A stretch of DNA of 50,686 bases from Ignavibacteria bacterium (GTDB taxonomy: Bacteria > Bacteroidota > Ignavibacteria > Tepidaquicellales > OLB5), in contig JAUQWQ010000144.1 in the NCBI GenBank assembly GCA_030835085.1, forward strand, positions 1 through 50,686, in the 5' to 3' direction. Below the pieces are notes generated by a model, which was not told the DNA's origin, ran no database searches, and was given only the letters and a program-made list of their open reading frames with translations. Positions 17,032 through 25,315 of the stretch are shown here, piece by piece (the first letter of the stretch is position 1; every line of letters begins with the position of its first letter). Both the position numbers and the translations under genes were made by a program.

Positions 17032-18132
17032 ATGAAGGTATTATACGTTAGCTCAAATGGCGGGATACACGATTACAGGTTCCTGAAAAAACTTGTGGAA
17101 GACCACGAGGTTTTATTCCTTCATTATGCCGCCGGAGAAATTATCAGCGAAATTGACTCACTTGACCATTTGCAGATAATTTCCAAAAAGCCGGCGTTCC
17201 GCTCAATGCCGCTTCTCAGCGAGCGATCGCATTTTAAAAAGGTAGTAAAGGAATTCAAACCTGATATAATACACTCAGGTTATGTATGGCAGGTTGGCAT
17301 ACTTGCGGCGCTTTCAGGATTCCACCCGCATCTATCGATGCCGTGGGGTTCGGATATACTAACCGAACCGGATAAAAGTTTTTTGCGCAGGTTGCTGGTT
17401 AAGAAGGTGATGAAAACATGTGATCATGTGCAATGCGATGCTGAATTCGTAAAGAAAAAAATTATTGATGATTACGGTTTACCACCTGAAAAAATCACGG
17501 TATTTCCGTGGGGAATCGATCTTACACAGTTCAAAAAAACCGATAAAGCCGAAGCACGCGTGAAGTTAAATCTTGAAAAAGATAAATTTATAATAATTTT
17601 CAACAGGCACTTTGAGCCGGTTTACGGCGTTGACCATTTGCTTGATGCTTTCCGAAATTTCTGCAAAGATAAAAATGACGTACTGATGATAATGCTTTCA
17701 GATGGTTCCGGCAAGGTTGGTGCACTTAGATATATTACTGAAAACGATCTTGATGAAAAAATTCAGGTATTAGGCAGGGTTCCGAACAGCGAGCTGCCTG
17801 CATTCCTTAACGCTGCTGACGTGTATGTATCATCTTCACTTAGTGACGGTACTTCACTATCTTTACTGGAAGCCATGGCGTGCGGTAAAGGACTGATAGT
17901 GACAGATGTACCCGCTATTAAAGAGTGGGTTAGCGAAGCAAACGGGCTGATAGTGAAGCGCGGCAGCGCAGATGAACTTGAGAGCGCTATGGAAAAATAT
18001 TACACTAATCCAGGATTGATAGAAGAACATGGCTCGGTAAACTTAAGCTTAGCCGCCCAAAAAGCTGACTGGGATGAAAATTATAAAAAGCTGAGCGGTA
18101 TATACGGAAATTTAGTTCATAAAGAAAAATAA
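17032..18132 (+). CDS. GT4-family glycosyltransferase
   Basis: A 366-residue GT-B enzyme. The N-terminal acceptor domain starts VLYVSSNGGIHDYRFLKKLV. The linker VFPWGIDLTQF is typical of GT4, and the donor domain shows IIFNRHFEPVYGVDHLLDAF, VLGRVPNSELPAFLNAADVY, and the nucleotide-sugar motif VSSSLSDGTSLSLLEAMACG with the conserved Glu. Length and order are normal for the family. It follows wecE by 31 bases and precedes the wecB-like gene, so it is likely part of the same transcript. Acceptor and sugar are unknown; hexose or N-acetylhexosamine transfer to a lipid-linked glycan is likely. Confidence 0.9.
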   Translation: MKVLYVSSNGGIHDYRFLKKLVEDHEVLFLHYAAGEIISEIDSLDHLQIISKKPAFRSMPLLSERSHFKKVVKEFKPDIIHSGYVWQVGILAALSGFHPHLSMPWGSDILTEPDKSFLRRLLVKKVMKTCDHVQCDAEFVKKKIIDDYGLPPEKITVFPWGIDLTQFKKTDKAEARVKLNLEKDKFIIIFNRHFEPVYGVDHLLDAFRNFCKDKNDVLMIMLSDGSGKVGALRYITENDLDEKIQVLGRVPNSELPAFLNAADVYVSSSLSDGTSLSLLEAMACGKGLIVTDVPAIKEWVSEANGLIVKRGSADELESAMEKYYTNPGLIEEHGSVNLSLAAQKADWDENYKKLSGIYGNLVHKEK

Positions 18133-18188
18133 TATATTATATCAAAAAGAAAAGAATAAATATAAGAACCGGGAAAAAGTACGGCAGG

Positions 18189-19286
18189 ATAAATATAGCA
18201 TGCATTGCCGGTGCGCGTCCTAATTTTATTAAGATAGCTCCGCTGATAAATGAGCTTTCGAAAGTGAAGAAATTTGAAGTAACTCTTATACACACCGGTC
18301 AGCATTATGACAGCACAATGAGCGATATATTTTTCAAAGAGCTGAATATCAAAAAACCTGATGTGAGCATTATATCCGGATCAGGTTCTCATGCTGTACA
18401 AACGGCAAAGATCATGACGGGATTAGAGAAGATCTTCACCGCAAAAAGGCCGGGACTAGTTATTGTGGTTGGTGATGTAAATTCAACATTAAGCGCAGCA
18501 ATGGTTACATCAAAGATGGTTATACCGCTGGCGCATGTTGAAGCCGGACTGAGATCATATGATAAAAAAATGCCCGAGGAAGTAAACAGGATTGTTACCG
18601 ACAGGCTTTCGGATTACCTTTTCACGCCTTCGGCTGATGCGAATAAAAATCTCGCAAAAGAGGGCATCGATAAGCAGAAGATCTTTTTTACCGGCAACAT
18701 TATGATAGATACACTTAAAAAATTCATAAAGGGCTCAAAACCACAGGATATTTTAAAAAAATACGGGCTTAAGAAAAATGAATTCTGCCTTGTTACCATG
18801 CACCGCCCTTCCAATGTTGATAATATAGAAGTGCTTGGCAGGCTTGCGCGTGCCATCAGGGAAATTTCCAAGAGCGTAAAAGTCATTTTCCCCGTCCACC
18901 CCAGAACATCCCGGAAGATCAAAGAGTTTAAGCTTGAAAAATATTTTTCTACACCCGGCATTTTGCTTACTGAACCGATAGGTTATATTGAAACGATAGC
19001 GCTTACATCTACAGCAAAACTTGTTGTCACCGATTCCGGCGGGCTGCAGGAAGAATCAACCTACCTAAAGGTACCATGCCTGACCATGAGGGAAAACACA
19101 GAGCGCCCGGTTACTGAAACCGAAGGAACAAATACAATTATAGGTACAGATACCGGACTGCTTTTGAGAAAATTCAGAGAAATAATGACCGGCAGATATA
19201 AAAAGGGCCGGCTTCCCAAGTACTGGGACGGCAATACCGCAAAACGCATCACAAAAATACTTAAGCGTAAACTTTTGCAGAGCTAA
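18189..19286 (+). CDS. wecB: UDP-N-acetylglucosamine 2-epimerase, non-hydrolysing (WecB-like), non-canonical start
   Basis: Interconverts UDP-GlcNAc and UDP-ManNAc, supplying ManNAc-type sugars. Motifs: INIACIAGARPNFIKIAPL (UDP-binding first strand), LIHTGQHYDSTMSD, VVVGDVNSTLSAAM, HVEAGLRSYDKKMPEEVNR, CLVTMHRPSNVDN, and VVTDSGGLQEESTYL with RENTERPVT. The first strand lies ahead of any standard start; GTG 18264 would cut away the GARPNF loop. In frame upstream only ATA and ATC codons are possible. ATA 18189 would put the glycine of GARP at residue 8, as in WecB (M + six residues + G), giving 365 residues, the normal size. A start further up, near 18141, or an ATG-to-ATA sequence error cannot be excluded. 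It ends two bases before the DUF354 gene. Confidence 0.87.
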   Translation: MNIACIAGARPNFIKIAPLINELSKVKKFEVTLIHTGQHYDSTMSDIFFKELNIKKPDVSIISGSGSHAVQTAKIMTGLEKIFTAKRPGLVIVVGDVNSTLSAAMVTSKMVIPLAHVEAGLRSYDKKMPEEVNRIVTDRLSDYLFTPSADANKNLAKEGIDKQKIFFTGNIMIDTLKKFIKGSKPQDILKKYGLKKNEFCLVTMHRPSNVDNIEVLGRLARAIREISKSVKVIFPVHPRTSRKIKEFKLEKYFSTPGILLTEPIGYIETIALTSTAKLVVTDSGGLQEESTYLKVPCLTMRENTERPVTETEGTNTIIGTDTGLLLRKFREIMTGRYKKGRLPKYWDGNTAKRITKILKRKLLQS

Positions 19287-19288
19287 TT

Positions 19289-20335
19289 ATGATATGGTTT
19301 GATCTGGATAACTCGCCACATGTGCCGCTTTTTTTGCCTGTGTTCACAGAGCTGAAAAAACGCGGCTTAAGTTATGATGTAACAGCCCGTGATTTTGCCC
19401 AAACACTTACTCTACTTAAAATGTGGAACATACCGCATACTGCAATTGGCGCACATGGCGGAAAAAGCAAGATCAAAAAAATATTAAATCTCTTCAAGCG
19501 GAAAGCGGAGCTAAGTAAATATATAAAAAGCAAATACAGGGATACTGTAAAACCGGCTCTTGCTGTAAGCCACGGTTCAAGAACGCAGCTTGTAGCATCA
19601 AATGCGCTTGGCATTAAGACACTGCTTATGATGGATTATGAATTCACCGAAACCCGTATTTTTAACCGTTATGCAAATCTTATTCTTGCCCCTGTATTCA
19701 TACCTAATGAACGGTTCAGCACAAACGGTATAGACCTTAAGAAAGTAGCACGGTACAACGGGTTTAAAGAAGAATTGTATTTATGTTCATTTGTGGCTGA
19801 ACCTGATTTCAGGAAAACACTTGGTGTGAATGAAAATGACGTGCTTGCAGTGGTTCGCCCGCCCGGTATGCTTGGCAATTACCACGATAGCAGAAGTGAA
19901 GAGCTGCTTATTCATGCGCTAAATCATTTAAGTTCACACAAAAACTGCACTGTGCTTATAACAAGCCGTTCACAGAAGGACAGGGATTTTATTACTGCCA
20001 ATATCAGCAATAAGAACAATGTCCGTTTCCTTGAAAAGGCTGTTGACGGGCTTGACCTTGTAAATGCTGCTGATATTGTTTTAAGCGGCGGCGGCACAAT
20101 GAACAGGGAGTCAGCGCTGCTGGGCACCGGGACATTCAGTATTTTCACCGGCAAAAGACCGTACCTGGATGAATACCTTGCTGAACTGGGAAGACTGAAA
20201 TTCATAGAATCAAAACAGGAAATTGAGAAAATTGCTATAGAGCGAATCACTGAAAAAGTGCCCTATACATTTAATAAAAATATTGTAAGCGAAGTAACGG
20301 ATATAATTGTTGAAACAGCGGGAGTTAAAAAATGA
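19289..20335 (+). CDS. DUF354 family protein (GT-B-like)
   Basis: A 348-residue protein of the DUF354 group, which is structurally close to UDP-GlcNAc 2-epimerases and GT-B glycosyltransferases. The N-terminus MIWFDLDNSPHVPLFLPVF is the family hallmark; VSHGSRTQLVASNALGIKTL and VLSGGGTMNRESALLGTGTFSIF correspond to the acceptor-side loop and the nucleotide-sugar loop. The biochemical role of the family is not settled; it is often found beside polysaccharide genes and wecB, as here. The ATG is two bases after the WecB stop, and its end overlaps the hydrolase start by four bases (ATGA). A glycosyltransferase or epimerase role is inferred. Confidence 0.83.
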   Translation: MIWFDLDNSPHVPLFLPVFTELKKRGLSYDVTARDFAQTLTLLKMWNIPHTAIGAHGGKSKIKKILNLFKRKAELSKYIKSKYRDTVKPALAVSHGSRTQLVASNALGIKTLLMMDYEFTETRIFNRYANLILAPVFIPNERFSTNGIDLKKVARYNGFKEELYLCSFVAEPDFRKTLGVNENDVLAVVRPPGMLGNYHDSRSEELLIHALNHLSSHKNCTVLITSRSQKDRDFITANISNKNNVRFLEKAVDGLDLVNAADIVLSGGGTMNRESALLGTGTFSIFTGKRPYLDEYLAELGRLKFIESKQEIEKIAIERITEKVPYTFNKNIVSEVTDIIVETAGVKK

Positions 20336-21018
20336 ACAGACTCTTATTGCTGCACGGCGCCATAGGAGCAAAGGATCAATTTGGGGTTTTACATAAATTG
20401 TTATCTGCGGGTATGGAAGTTCACATAATGAATTTTACCGGCCATGGCGGAGGAGAAATACCTGATGAGCCTTTTACGATAGATATGTTTGCCCGTGATA
20501 TAATTGCATATCTTGATTCAAACAATATAGATGAAATAAATATATTTGGTTACAGCATGGGCGGTTATGCCGCATTGTATGCGGCTTTGAATAATCTCGG
20601 CAGGATAGGAAAGATATTTACGCTTGCTACAAAATTTGAATGGACCCCCGAAATCGCCGAAAGGGAAATAAAGATGCTTGACGCTGATAAGATGAAAATG
20701 AAGGTCCCAAAGTTTGCACAAGAGCTTGCAAAAAGACATGGTGAAGATAAATGGGAAACCCTGCTGCAAAAAACAGCAGATATGATGACAGGGCTTGGAA
20801 ACAAGAACGTACTTACCGCAGAATTATTGAATCTGGTTAATAACGAAGTGCTTGTTGGAATTGGCGACAGCGATAAGATGGTATCGCTTGAAGAAACCAT
20901 TACTGCATTCAGAGCACTGCCAAATGCAAACCTGATCGTTCTGCCTGCAACGCCCCATCCCATTGAGATGGCTGATAGTACAAGGCTGGCTGCGGAAATA
21001 AAAAGGTTTTTTGAATAA
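20332..21018 (+). CDS. Alpha/beta hydrolase (MenH-like size)
   Basis: A 228-residue alpha/beta-hydrolase fold enzyme. LLLLHGAIGAKDQF holds the oxyanion-hole HG; the nucleophile elbow is FGYSMGGYAAL with Ser75; the acid is the Asp in GIGDSDKMVSLEET; the catalytic His lies in LPATPHPIEMAD. All three residues are in order, so the protein is probably active. A short cap (residues ~110-150, charged and helical) separates the halves. The substrate is unknown; ester or thioester hydrolysis is typical. It is the last gene of the + strand glycan locus, coupled to the DUF354 gene by a four-base overlap, and it converges on the serine hydrolase gene at 21039 with only 20 bases between them. Confidence 0.87.
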   Translation: MNRLLLLHGAIGAKDQFGVLHKLLSAGMEVHIMNFTGHGGGEIPDEPFTIDMFARDIIAYLDSNNIDEINIFGYSMGGYAALYAALNNLGRIGKIFTLATKFEWTPEIAEREIKMLDADKMKMKVPKFAQELAKRHGEDKWETLLQKTADMMTGLGNKNVLTAELLNLVNNEVLVGIGDSDKMVSLEETITAFRALPNANLIVLPATPHPIEMADSTRLAAEIKRFFE

Positions 21019-21038
21019 ACACAATTTCACCCTATGAA

Positions 21039-22106
21039 TTATTTGCCAATTACTGCGGGAAGTATATAATCTTCAATTATTTTATCAGCCTGGCGGTGTG
21101 CATAAGGCTTATTGTATGCGGTTGATGTAACCACTACCACAAGAGGCTCATTGGTAAATACGAATATTTTATTTCCGCCGTTTCCGCTGCATGCAAATAC
21201 CTCATACGAATTGTTATTGTATGTATAACTTTTGTTCCACCACAAATACCCGTACGCCATGTTATCAAACGGCAGTATAAAATGTTTTGTAAGTGTTTCA
21301 TTTACCCACTTTTCAGGTAAGATCTGCTTACCGTTCCACATGCCCTTGTTTTTATAAAGCTGTCCGAATTTTGTGAGATCAAGCGAGCTGAGGCGCAGCC
21401 CGCCGGCGGTGTTAGGTACACCCTGGGGAGTGTATTCCCACCCGTATTTCTTTATGCCCAAAGGGGTGAATAGCTTTTCATCGGCATACTTTTCAAGTCC
21501 GCCGGGAACATTTTTGTTCAGAATGTCTCCAAGCACAACAATGCCGGCGGTGAAATATTCCCACCTGGAGCCGGGCGTTTTGGCGGAATCCATCGGCAGG
21601 TTCAGTGTCCATTTAACCCAGTCCGACTGCGGGTACATATTCTCTTCGTTGCCGGGTGAGTTTTCATCGAAATCAAATCCTAAAAAACCCGAGCTCATTG
21701 TGAGCAGGTTTTTCAGTGTAATGGTTTCTTTTAAAGGTGAATAATTTTGGTAATCTTTTAATTTATAAAAACTGCCTAAAGTTTGCTCAATGTTTTTTAT
21801 ATAACCATCGTTTACAGCAATTCCGGTTAGTGTTGATGTAAAGGTTTTCCCTACGGAGCGTGTATCATGCAGGGAATCCCTGCTGTAACCGTTAAAGTAT
21901 TCTTCTATAAGGACCTTGCCGTTTTTAATTACCACAACACTTGTAATAAATTTAAAAGTGGTGTCAGAAATTTTCATTTTTAAGCTCTCAATAACAGAGT
22001 TGTCAAATTTTTCATCTGAAAGCTCCCAGCCCCCGGGGATAACCTGCGAAGCTGAGCTGCATATGCAAAACAAGGACAGCATTAAAGCCAAGAAAGTATA
22101 TTTCAT
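21039..22106 (-). CDS. Secreted serine hydrolase, beta-lactamase family (class C / PBP4-like)
   Basis: A 355-residue beta-lactamase-fold protein. Residues 1-20 form a signal peptide (FLALMLSLFCICSSAS). The SxxK motif is S84-VG-K87 in DTRSVGKTFTSTL. The usual YxN position appears as Y-F-T in WEYFTAGIVVLGDIL, and the third motif (HxG/KTG) is probably SGNGGNKIFVF. FTPLGIKKYGWEYTPQG and the LRLSSLDLTKFGQLY segment are typical of this family. Such proteins are esterases, D-aminopeptidases or carboxypeptidases as often as true beta-lactamases, so antibiotic resistance should not be assumed. It is expected in the periplasm or outer membrane. It converges with the upstream hydrolase gene and lies 56 bases downstream of the AraC regulator gene. 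Confidence 0.87.
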   Translation of the reverse strand: MKYTFLALMLSLFCICSSASQVIPGGWELSDEKFDNSVIESLKMKISDTTFKFITSVVVIKNGKVLIEEYFNGYSRDSLHDTRSVGKTFTSTLTGIAVNDGYIKNIEQTLGSFYKLKDYQNYSPLKETITLKNLLTMSSGFLGFDFDENSPGNEENMYPQSDWVKWTLNLPMDSAKTPGSRWEYFTAGIVVLGDILNKNVPGGLEKYADEKLFTPLGIKKYGWEYTPQGVPNTAGGLRLSSLDLTKFGQLYKNKGMWNGKQILPEKWVNETLTKHFILPFDNMAYGYLWWNKSYTYNNNSYEVFACSGNGGNKIFVFTNEPLVVVVTSTAYNKPYAHRQADKIIEDYILPAVIGK

Positions 22107-22162
22107 ATTATAACTAATTTGGGTAAAAATAGCAGGTATGAATTAAATAAAATAGAACAGAT

Positions 22163-22972
22163 TTAACACTTGGGGAATTTTGTTCTGTATGCTTTAGGAC
22201 TCAACCCGGTTGCCTGCTTGAACCATCTTAAAAAATGGCTTTGGTCAGCGAAGCCGCACTCATGCGCAATTTGGGTAAATGAGCTTCCGCCGGTTGAAAA
22301 AAGCTTTAAGGCATGCTGCAGCTTCAGTCTGCGGATGTATCCGCTTAATGTTGAGTTATAATGCTTTCTGAAATCACGGGATAGGTGTACGGGATGTACA
22401 TCAAGCTCATCAGAAAGACTTTTCAGGGAGAGTTTTTGGTTAAATCTCTGCTTCAGGATATTATCCAGATATCCGACCCATGCGGGTTTTTGGGAACCGG
22501 AACCGCTTACAGAGTTTTGAAGCATCCCGAATATATCAACAAGACACTCTTCAATTGCAAAACCGGTATCATCACTGTTTCTGCTGAACTCCGAATAGAT
22601 GTTTTTGAATTTATTAATAATCAGCGGAGAGTTGATACTATAATTGCCTTCAATTCCCGCAGCAAGTCCAAAATGTTTTTGCCACTTGCCGGTAATCTCC
22701 ACATGGAAACCGCGTGAGTATCCTGCGGGTTTGATATTGTAATGGGGTTCCTGGCAATTATGATAAAGCAGCGCGCCTTCGGCGCAGATGTTCTTTTCCT
22801 TTTTGCTGCCTTCAATTAATTTACCGCTTAACAGGAAAGTGAAATATGCATTTTCATGGTAATGCCAGTCAACCCAATCATGGGTATACTCTGTTTCGGT
22901 AATAGTAATGCCGCCGGCACTCATTGTGCTGAAAGTATTACCGTAAAATTTTCCTGTCAGAAGCTGTTTCAT
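22163..22972 (-). CDS. AraC-family transcriptional regulator
   Basis: A 269-residue regulator with an N-terminal cupin-like sensing domain (YTHDWVDWHYHENAYFTFLLSG, then LYHNCQEPHYNIKP) and a C-terminal double helix-turn-helix. LSLKSLSDELDVHPVHLSRD is the first HTH and FTQIAHECGFADQSHFLRWF is the second, ending in KQATGLSPKAYR, the classical AraC finish. The ligand is unknown. It lies just upstream, in the same direction, of the serine hydrolase gene, with a 56-base gap, so it could control that gene; a target site is not obvious. The acetyltransferase gene ends 27 bases ahead of its ATG, and read-through is possible. Confidence 0.92.
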   Translation of the reverse strand: MKQLLTGKFYGNTFSTMSAGGITITETEYTHDWVDWHYHENAYFTFLLSGKLIEGSKKEKNICAEGALLYHNCQEPHYNIKPAGYSRGFHVEITGKWQKHFGLAAGIEGNYSINSPLIINKFKNIYSEFSRNSDDTGFAIEECLVDIFGMLQNSVSGSGSQKPAWVGYLDNILKQRFNQKLSLKSLSDELDVHPVHLSRDFRKHYNSTLSGYIRRLKLQHALKLFSTGGSSFTQIAHECGFADQSHFLRWFKQATGLSPKAYRTKFPKC

Positions 22973-22999
22973 AAAAGCAAATTACAATTATTAGTTTAT

Positions 23000-23626
23000 T
23001 TAACCAAGCGCGGCCACATCATTCCCGGTTAGTTTATTCACATTAGCGGTTATCTTTTTGATATCCCAATCCCACCATTTTAATTCAAGAAGCTTTGCGA
23101 TCTTATCATCATCAAATCGTTTGCGGATAAGCTTTGCGGGATTGCCTCCTGTTATTGAATACTGGTCCACATCCTTTGTTACAGTGGAATTTGCCGCAAT
23201 TATAGCACCGTCACCAACAGTAATTCCCGCCATTAGTGTGCTGTTGTAACCGATCCATACATCATTGCCAATAACCAGATCACCTTTATACGGATACTGC
23301 CTGCCTTCCATTGCTTTCTCCCATCCGCTGCCGAAAATGGCAAAGGGGTAGGTTGAAAGCGCATCGGTTAAGTGATTAGCGCCGTTCATAATGAATTTTA
23401 CATCTGAGGCTATCATGCAGAATTTTCCGATGATGAGTTTATCACCTGTGAAATCGAAATGATACTTCACATTCTTTTCGAAGTTGTGAACGTCCTCAAA
23501 ATCATCGTAGTAAGTATAATCACCTACTATGATGTTCGGATTCGTTATAATGTTCTTTAAAAAGCACAGTCTGTCATATCCTGCAAGCGGATAAATTGTG
23601 TTTTTATCTGGTCCGTTTTGTGACAT
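23000..23626 (-). CDS. XAT-type acetyltransferase, Vat/CatB-like
   Basis: A ~208-residue left-handed beta-helix acetyltransferase. The N-terminus IYPLAGYDRLCFLKNIIT and NPNIIVGDYTYYDDFED closely match the streptogramin A (Vat) and CatB-type xenobiotic acetyltransferases; the catalytic His85 lies in FIMNGANHL. Hexapeptide repeats (VIGNDVWIGYNSTLMAGITV, GAIIAANSTV) and the ending ITGGNPAKLIRKRF follow. The start ATG at 23626 is chosen because MSQNGPDKNTIYP matches the family; the open frame upstream runs into the toxin gene and reads unlike protein. Members acetylate drugs or sugars, so the substrate here is open. It lies 22 bases downstream of the toxin gene. Confidence 0.87.
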   Translation of the reverse strand: MSQNGPDKNTIYPLAGYDRLCFLKNIITNPNIIVGDYTYYDDFEDVHNFEKNVKYHFDFTGDKLIIGKFCMIASDVKFIMNGANHLTDALSTYPFAIFGSGWEKAMEGRQYPYKGDLVIGNDVWIGYNSTLMAGITVGDGAIIAANSTVTKDVDQYSITGGNPAKLIRKRFDDDKIAKLLELKWWDWDIKKITANVNKLTGNDVAALG

Positions 23627-23648
23627 AAAATGAATGATTGTGGGATTT

Positions 23649-23954
23649 TCAACTACTCTCCAAAGATTTAAGCCTATCGGGATCTTGCCTGTTATCCCAT
23701 ACAGATTGAATATAAAGATCTTCCCCGTTAATCTTATAAAAAATAGAATAATGTTTGAGAATGAACAAACGAACATTACTTCTGTTAGTTTTTTTACCTG
23801 CCTGTGGAAATTCTGAAAGAGTTATTGCTGAATTTTCAAACTGAGAATCCAATTTAATACTATAGGTATTGGACTTATTATTTTCAACCCAGAATCTGAA
23901 TATTTCAAACCTATCTCTTAAAGCCCTCTCTGTCCAGATTATTCTTTTTGCCAC
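23649..23954 (-). CDS. Type II toxin, RelE/ParE superfamily
   Basis: A 101-residue toxin-like protein with the RelE/ParE fold signature: IIWTERALRDRFEIFRFW at the N-terminus, the middle LDSQFENSAITLSEFP, then RLFILKHYSIFYKINGEDLYIQSVWDNRQDP at the end. The conserved IFYK...I.I..VWD.R.DP pattern is typical. GTG at 23954 is the start and lies 16 bases inside the upstream antitoxin gene, which indicates translational coupling. RelE relatives cleave mRNA on the ribosome, while ParE relatives poison gyrase; the sequence does not decide between them. It is expected to be held inactive by the 77-residue partner. Confidence 0.88.
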   Translation of the reverse strand: MAKRIIWTERALRDRFEIFRFWVENNKSNTYSIKLDSQFENSAITLSEFPQAGKKTNRSNVRLFILKHYSIFYKINGEDLYIQSVWDNRQDPDRLKSLESS

Positions 23955-24172
23955 TGCTTAGCAATTTTATGCGCATCTTCATGTGAGTAAACTTTGCCTT
24001 CAGAAATATTCCGGTCAGCTTCATTTAATGCTTTTTCCTGATCTTCATTCAGTACGTATATTTCAGAATCTTCTTCAATATCAATTAAATGCGAAATGCC
24101 TTCAAGCATTTCAACATTTTCAGATTTACTTATCTTTTCTATGAGTTTAATTTTGAGTTCAGCAGTTGTCAT
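23939..24172 (-). CDS. Antitoxin partner of the RelE/ParE-like toxin
   Basis: A 77-residue acidic protein placed directly upstream of the toxin, overlapping it by 16 bases. The N-terminal half is helical (MTTAELKIKLIEKISKSENV), and the C-terminal half ends with LNEADRNISEGKVYSHEDAHK, the pattern of many antitoxins that wrap around RelE/ParE partners (the E-G-K-V-Y-S/T-H segment just before the end). No clear DNA-binding motif is visible, though the first ~45 residues could dimerise and bind the promoter. Autoregulation of the pair is expected for the class but no operator is obvious. The identification rests on size, order and ending together. Confidence 0.83.
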   Translation of the reverse strand: MTTAELKIKLIEKISKSENVEMLEGISHLIDIEEDSEIYVLNEDQEKALNEADRNISEGKVYSHEDAHKIAKQWQKE

Positions 24173-24266
24173 ATCCGGAAATCTATTTCAGTTAATTTAT
24201 AAATTTTTTAAATAATTTAACAGGAAGATAGTTCATTGAGATTAATAACGGGAAAACATACATTTA

Positions 24267-25211
24267 TTAACCCGCTGCCCGCATTATTAGAAATGCATTA
24301 AGTAATATGTATATAATGGAAACCGAATAAAAGCTCAGCCTATCCAGTTTTTTAGCCTTGGCTAAATATTCAGGTTTTTGGGTTTCGTTCCATTTGAAAG
24401 AAATTACCGCAACGACCAGTATTACAAAGATCGCAATAAATGTTATGTTGTGAATATTATCAAACAGCGTGTTGGATACAGTTGAGGGCACGACAGATTC
24501 AATAATATATTTATTTCCCACGGCGGCAAAAAGGCCGCCAACGCAGAGTCCAAGCCTGTCACTTGGCTTTACGAAGAATGCAAGCAGAACAATCGAAAAA
24601 GCAACATACACACCGGTGAGCATTTTGAAAAGAGTGTTCCATGAGTTTTCACGGGTCAGGTAAATATCAGCCGTTACAGAAGGATATGTGCTTGAGCCTT
24701 TTATGACCGGGTCGCCAAAAGTTGTATTGTAGGTTTGATTATTAACATAAAATGCGAGAGAATCAATTTTCCAGTTGCTCAAAAGCAGGTTTGAATCAAT
24801 TGCGGAATTACCGGCATCAGTAATGAAGGCGAGTTTTTTAGTATCGTAAATAGTGTGATCAATATGCAGGGTCAATTTCTGTTTATCGAAAGGAAAAGAT
24901 GAGACATCCCACTCTTTAAAAACTACAGCGCTGAATTTCATCATATCCCAGTTGATCCCGTCCTTTTTCATTTTGGAATAGTTTGTAAAGGATGATGATT
25001 TAGAATTCGTTACCTCAAGGGCATCATTGAACTGGAGACTATCGTTTTTGTAATTGAACCACATCCAGAAATCAGATGAGAAGCTTTGGTCACTGATGTT
25101 GAAATCAGTAAGTGAGTTTATATATATGCCAACTTTACAGGTATCATCAGCAGAGCGGACGAAAGAGTTTATTAATAAAAGAAGCAGTACCGCGGATAAA
25201 ATTTTATTCAT
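24267..25211 (-). CDS. Pentameric ligand-gated ion channel homologue (GLIC/ELIC-like)
   Basis: A 314-residue membrane protein with the layout of prokaryotic Cys-loop-type channels. Residues 1-20 are a signal peptide. The extracellular beta-sandwich starts KVGIYINSLTDFNISDQSF, continues DFWMWFNYKND, and contains the Pro loop WDVSSFPFDKQKLTLHID (FPFDKQ at 106-111). Four membrane helices follow: M1 ~195-214 (LFKMLTGVYVAFSIVLLAFF), M2 ~217-241 (DRLGLCVGGLFAAVGNKYII), M3 ~253-272 and M4 ~292-311. The pair of disulphide cysteines that gives the superfamily its name is absent, as in other bacterial members. Ligand and ion selectivity are unknown. It is read away from the AlkC-like gene on the opposite strand. 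Confidence 0.78.
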   Translation of the reverse strand: MNKILSAVLLLLLINSFVRSADDTCKVGIYINSLTDFNISDQSFSSDFWMWFNYKNDSLQFNDALEVTNSKSSSFTNYSKMKKDGINWDMMKFSAVVFKEWDVSSFPFDKQKLTLHIDHTIYDTKKLAFITDAGNSAIDSNLLLSNWKIDSLAFYVNNQTYNTTFGDPVIKGSSTYPSVTADIYLTRENSWNTLFKMLTGVYVAFSIVLLAFFVKPSDRLGLCVGGLFAAVGNKYIIESVVPSTVSNTLFDNIHNITFIAIFVILVVAVISFKWNETQKPEYLAKAKKLDRLSFYSVSIIYILLNAFLIMRAAG

Positions 25212-25315
25212 TAAATTTATTAATTATTAGAATTAACTTGCGTTTACATTTTGATGGCAAATTTAACAATGTAATACTATAATTGTTAGTTAATAATTAA
25301 TATTAGTTTGAACAT

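Noticed and set aside
21039-22106. Reading the serine hydrolase as an antibiotic-resistance beta-lactamase
   Set aside because: Only the general fold motifs are visible; most family members in this phylum are esterases or peptidases.
23627-23776. 50-residue N-terminal extension of the Vat-like acetyltransferase
   Set aside because: It overlaps the toxin gene in another frame and does not resemble the family, which starts at MSQNGPDKNTIYP.
25212-25315. Promoter for the AlkC-like gene (TTTG 25250-25253 with TATAATTG 25278-25285)
   Set aside because: The spacing of 24 bases is too long compared with the 21-base promoters of the duplicated module, so I did not list it.
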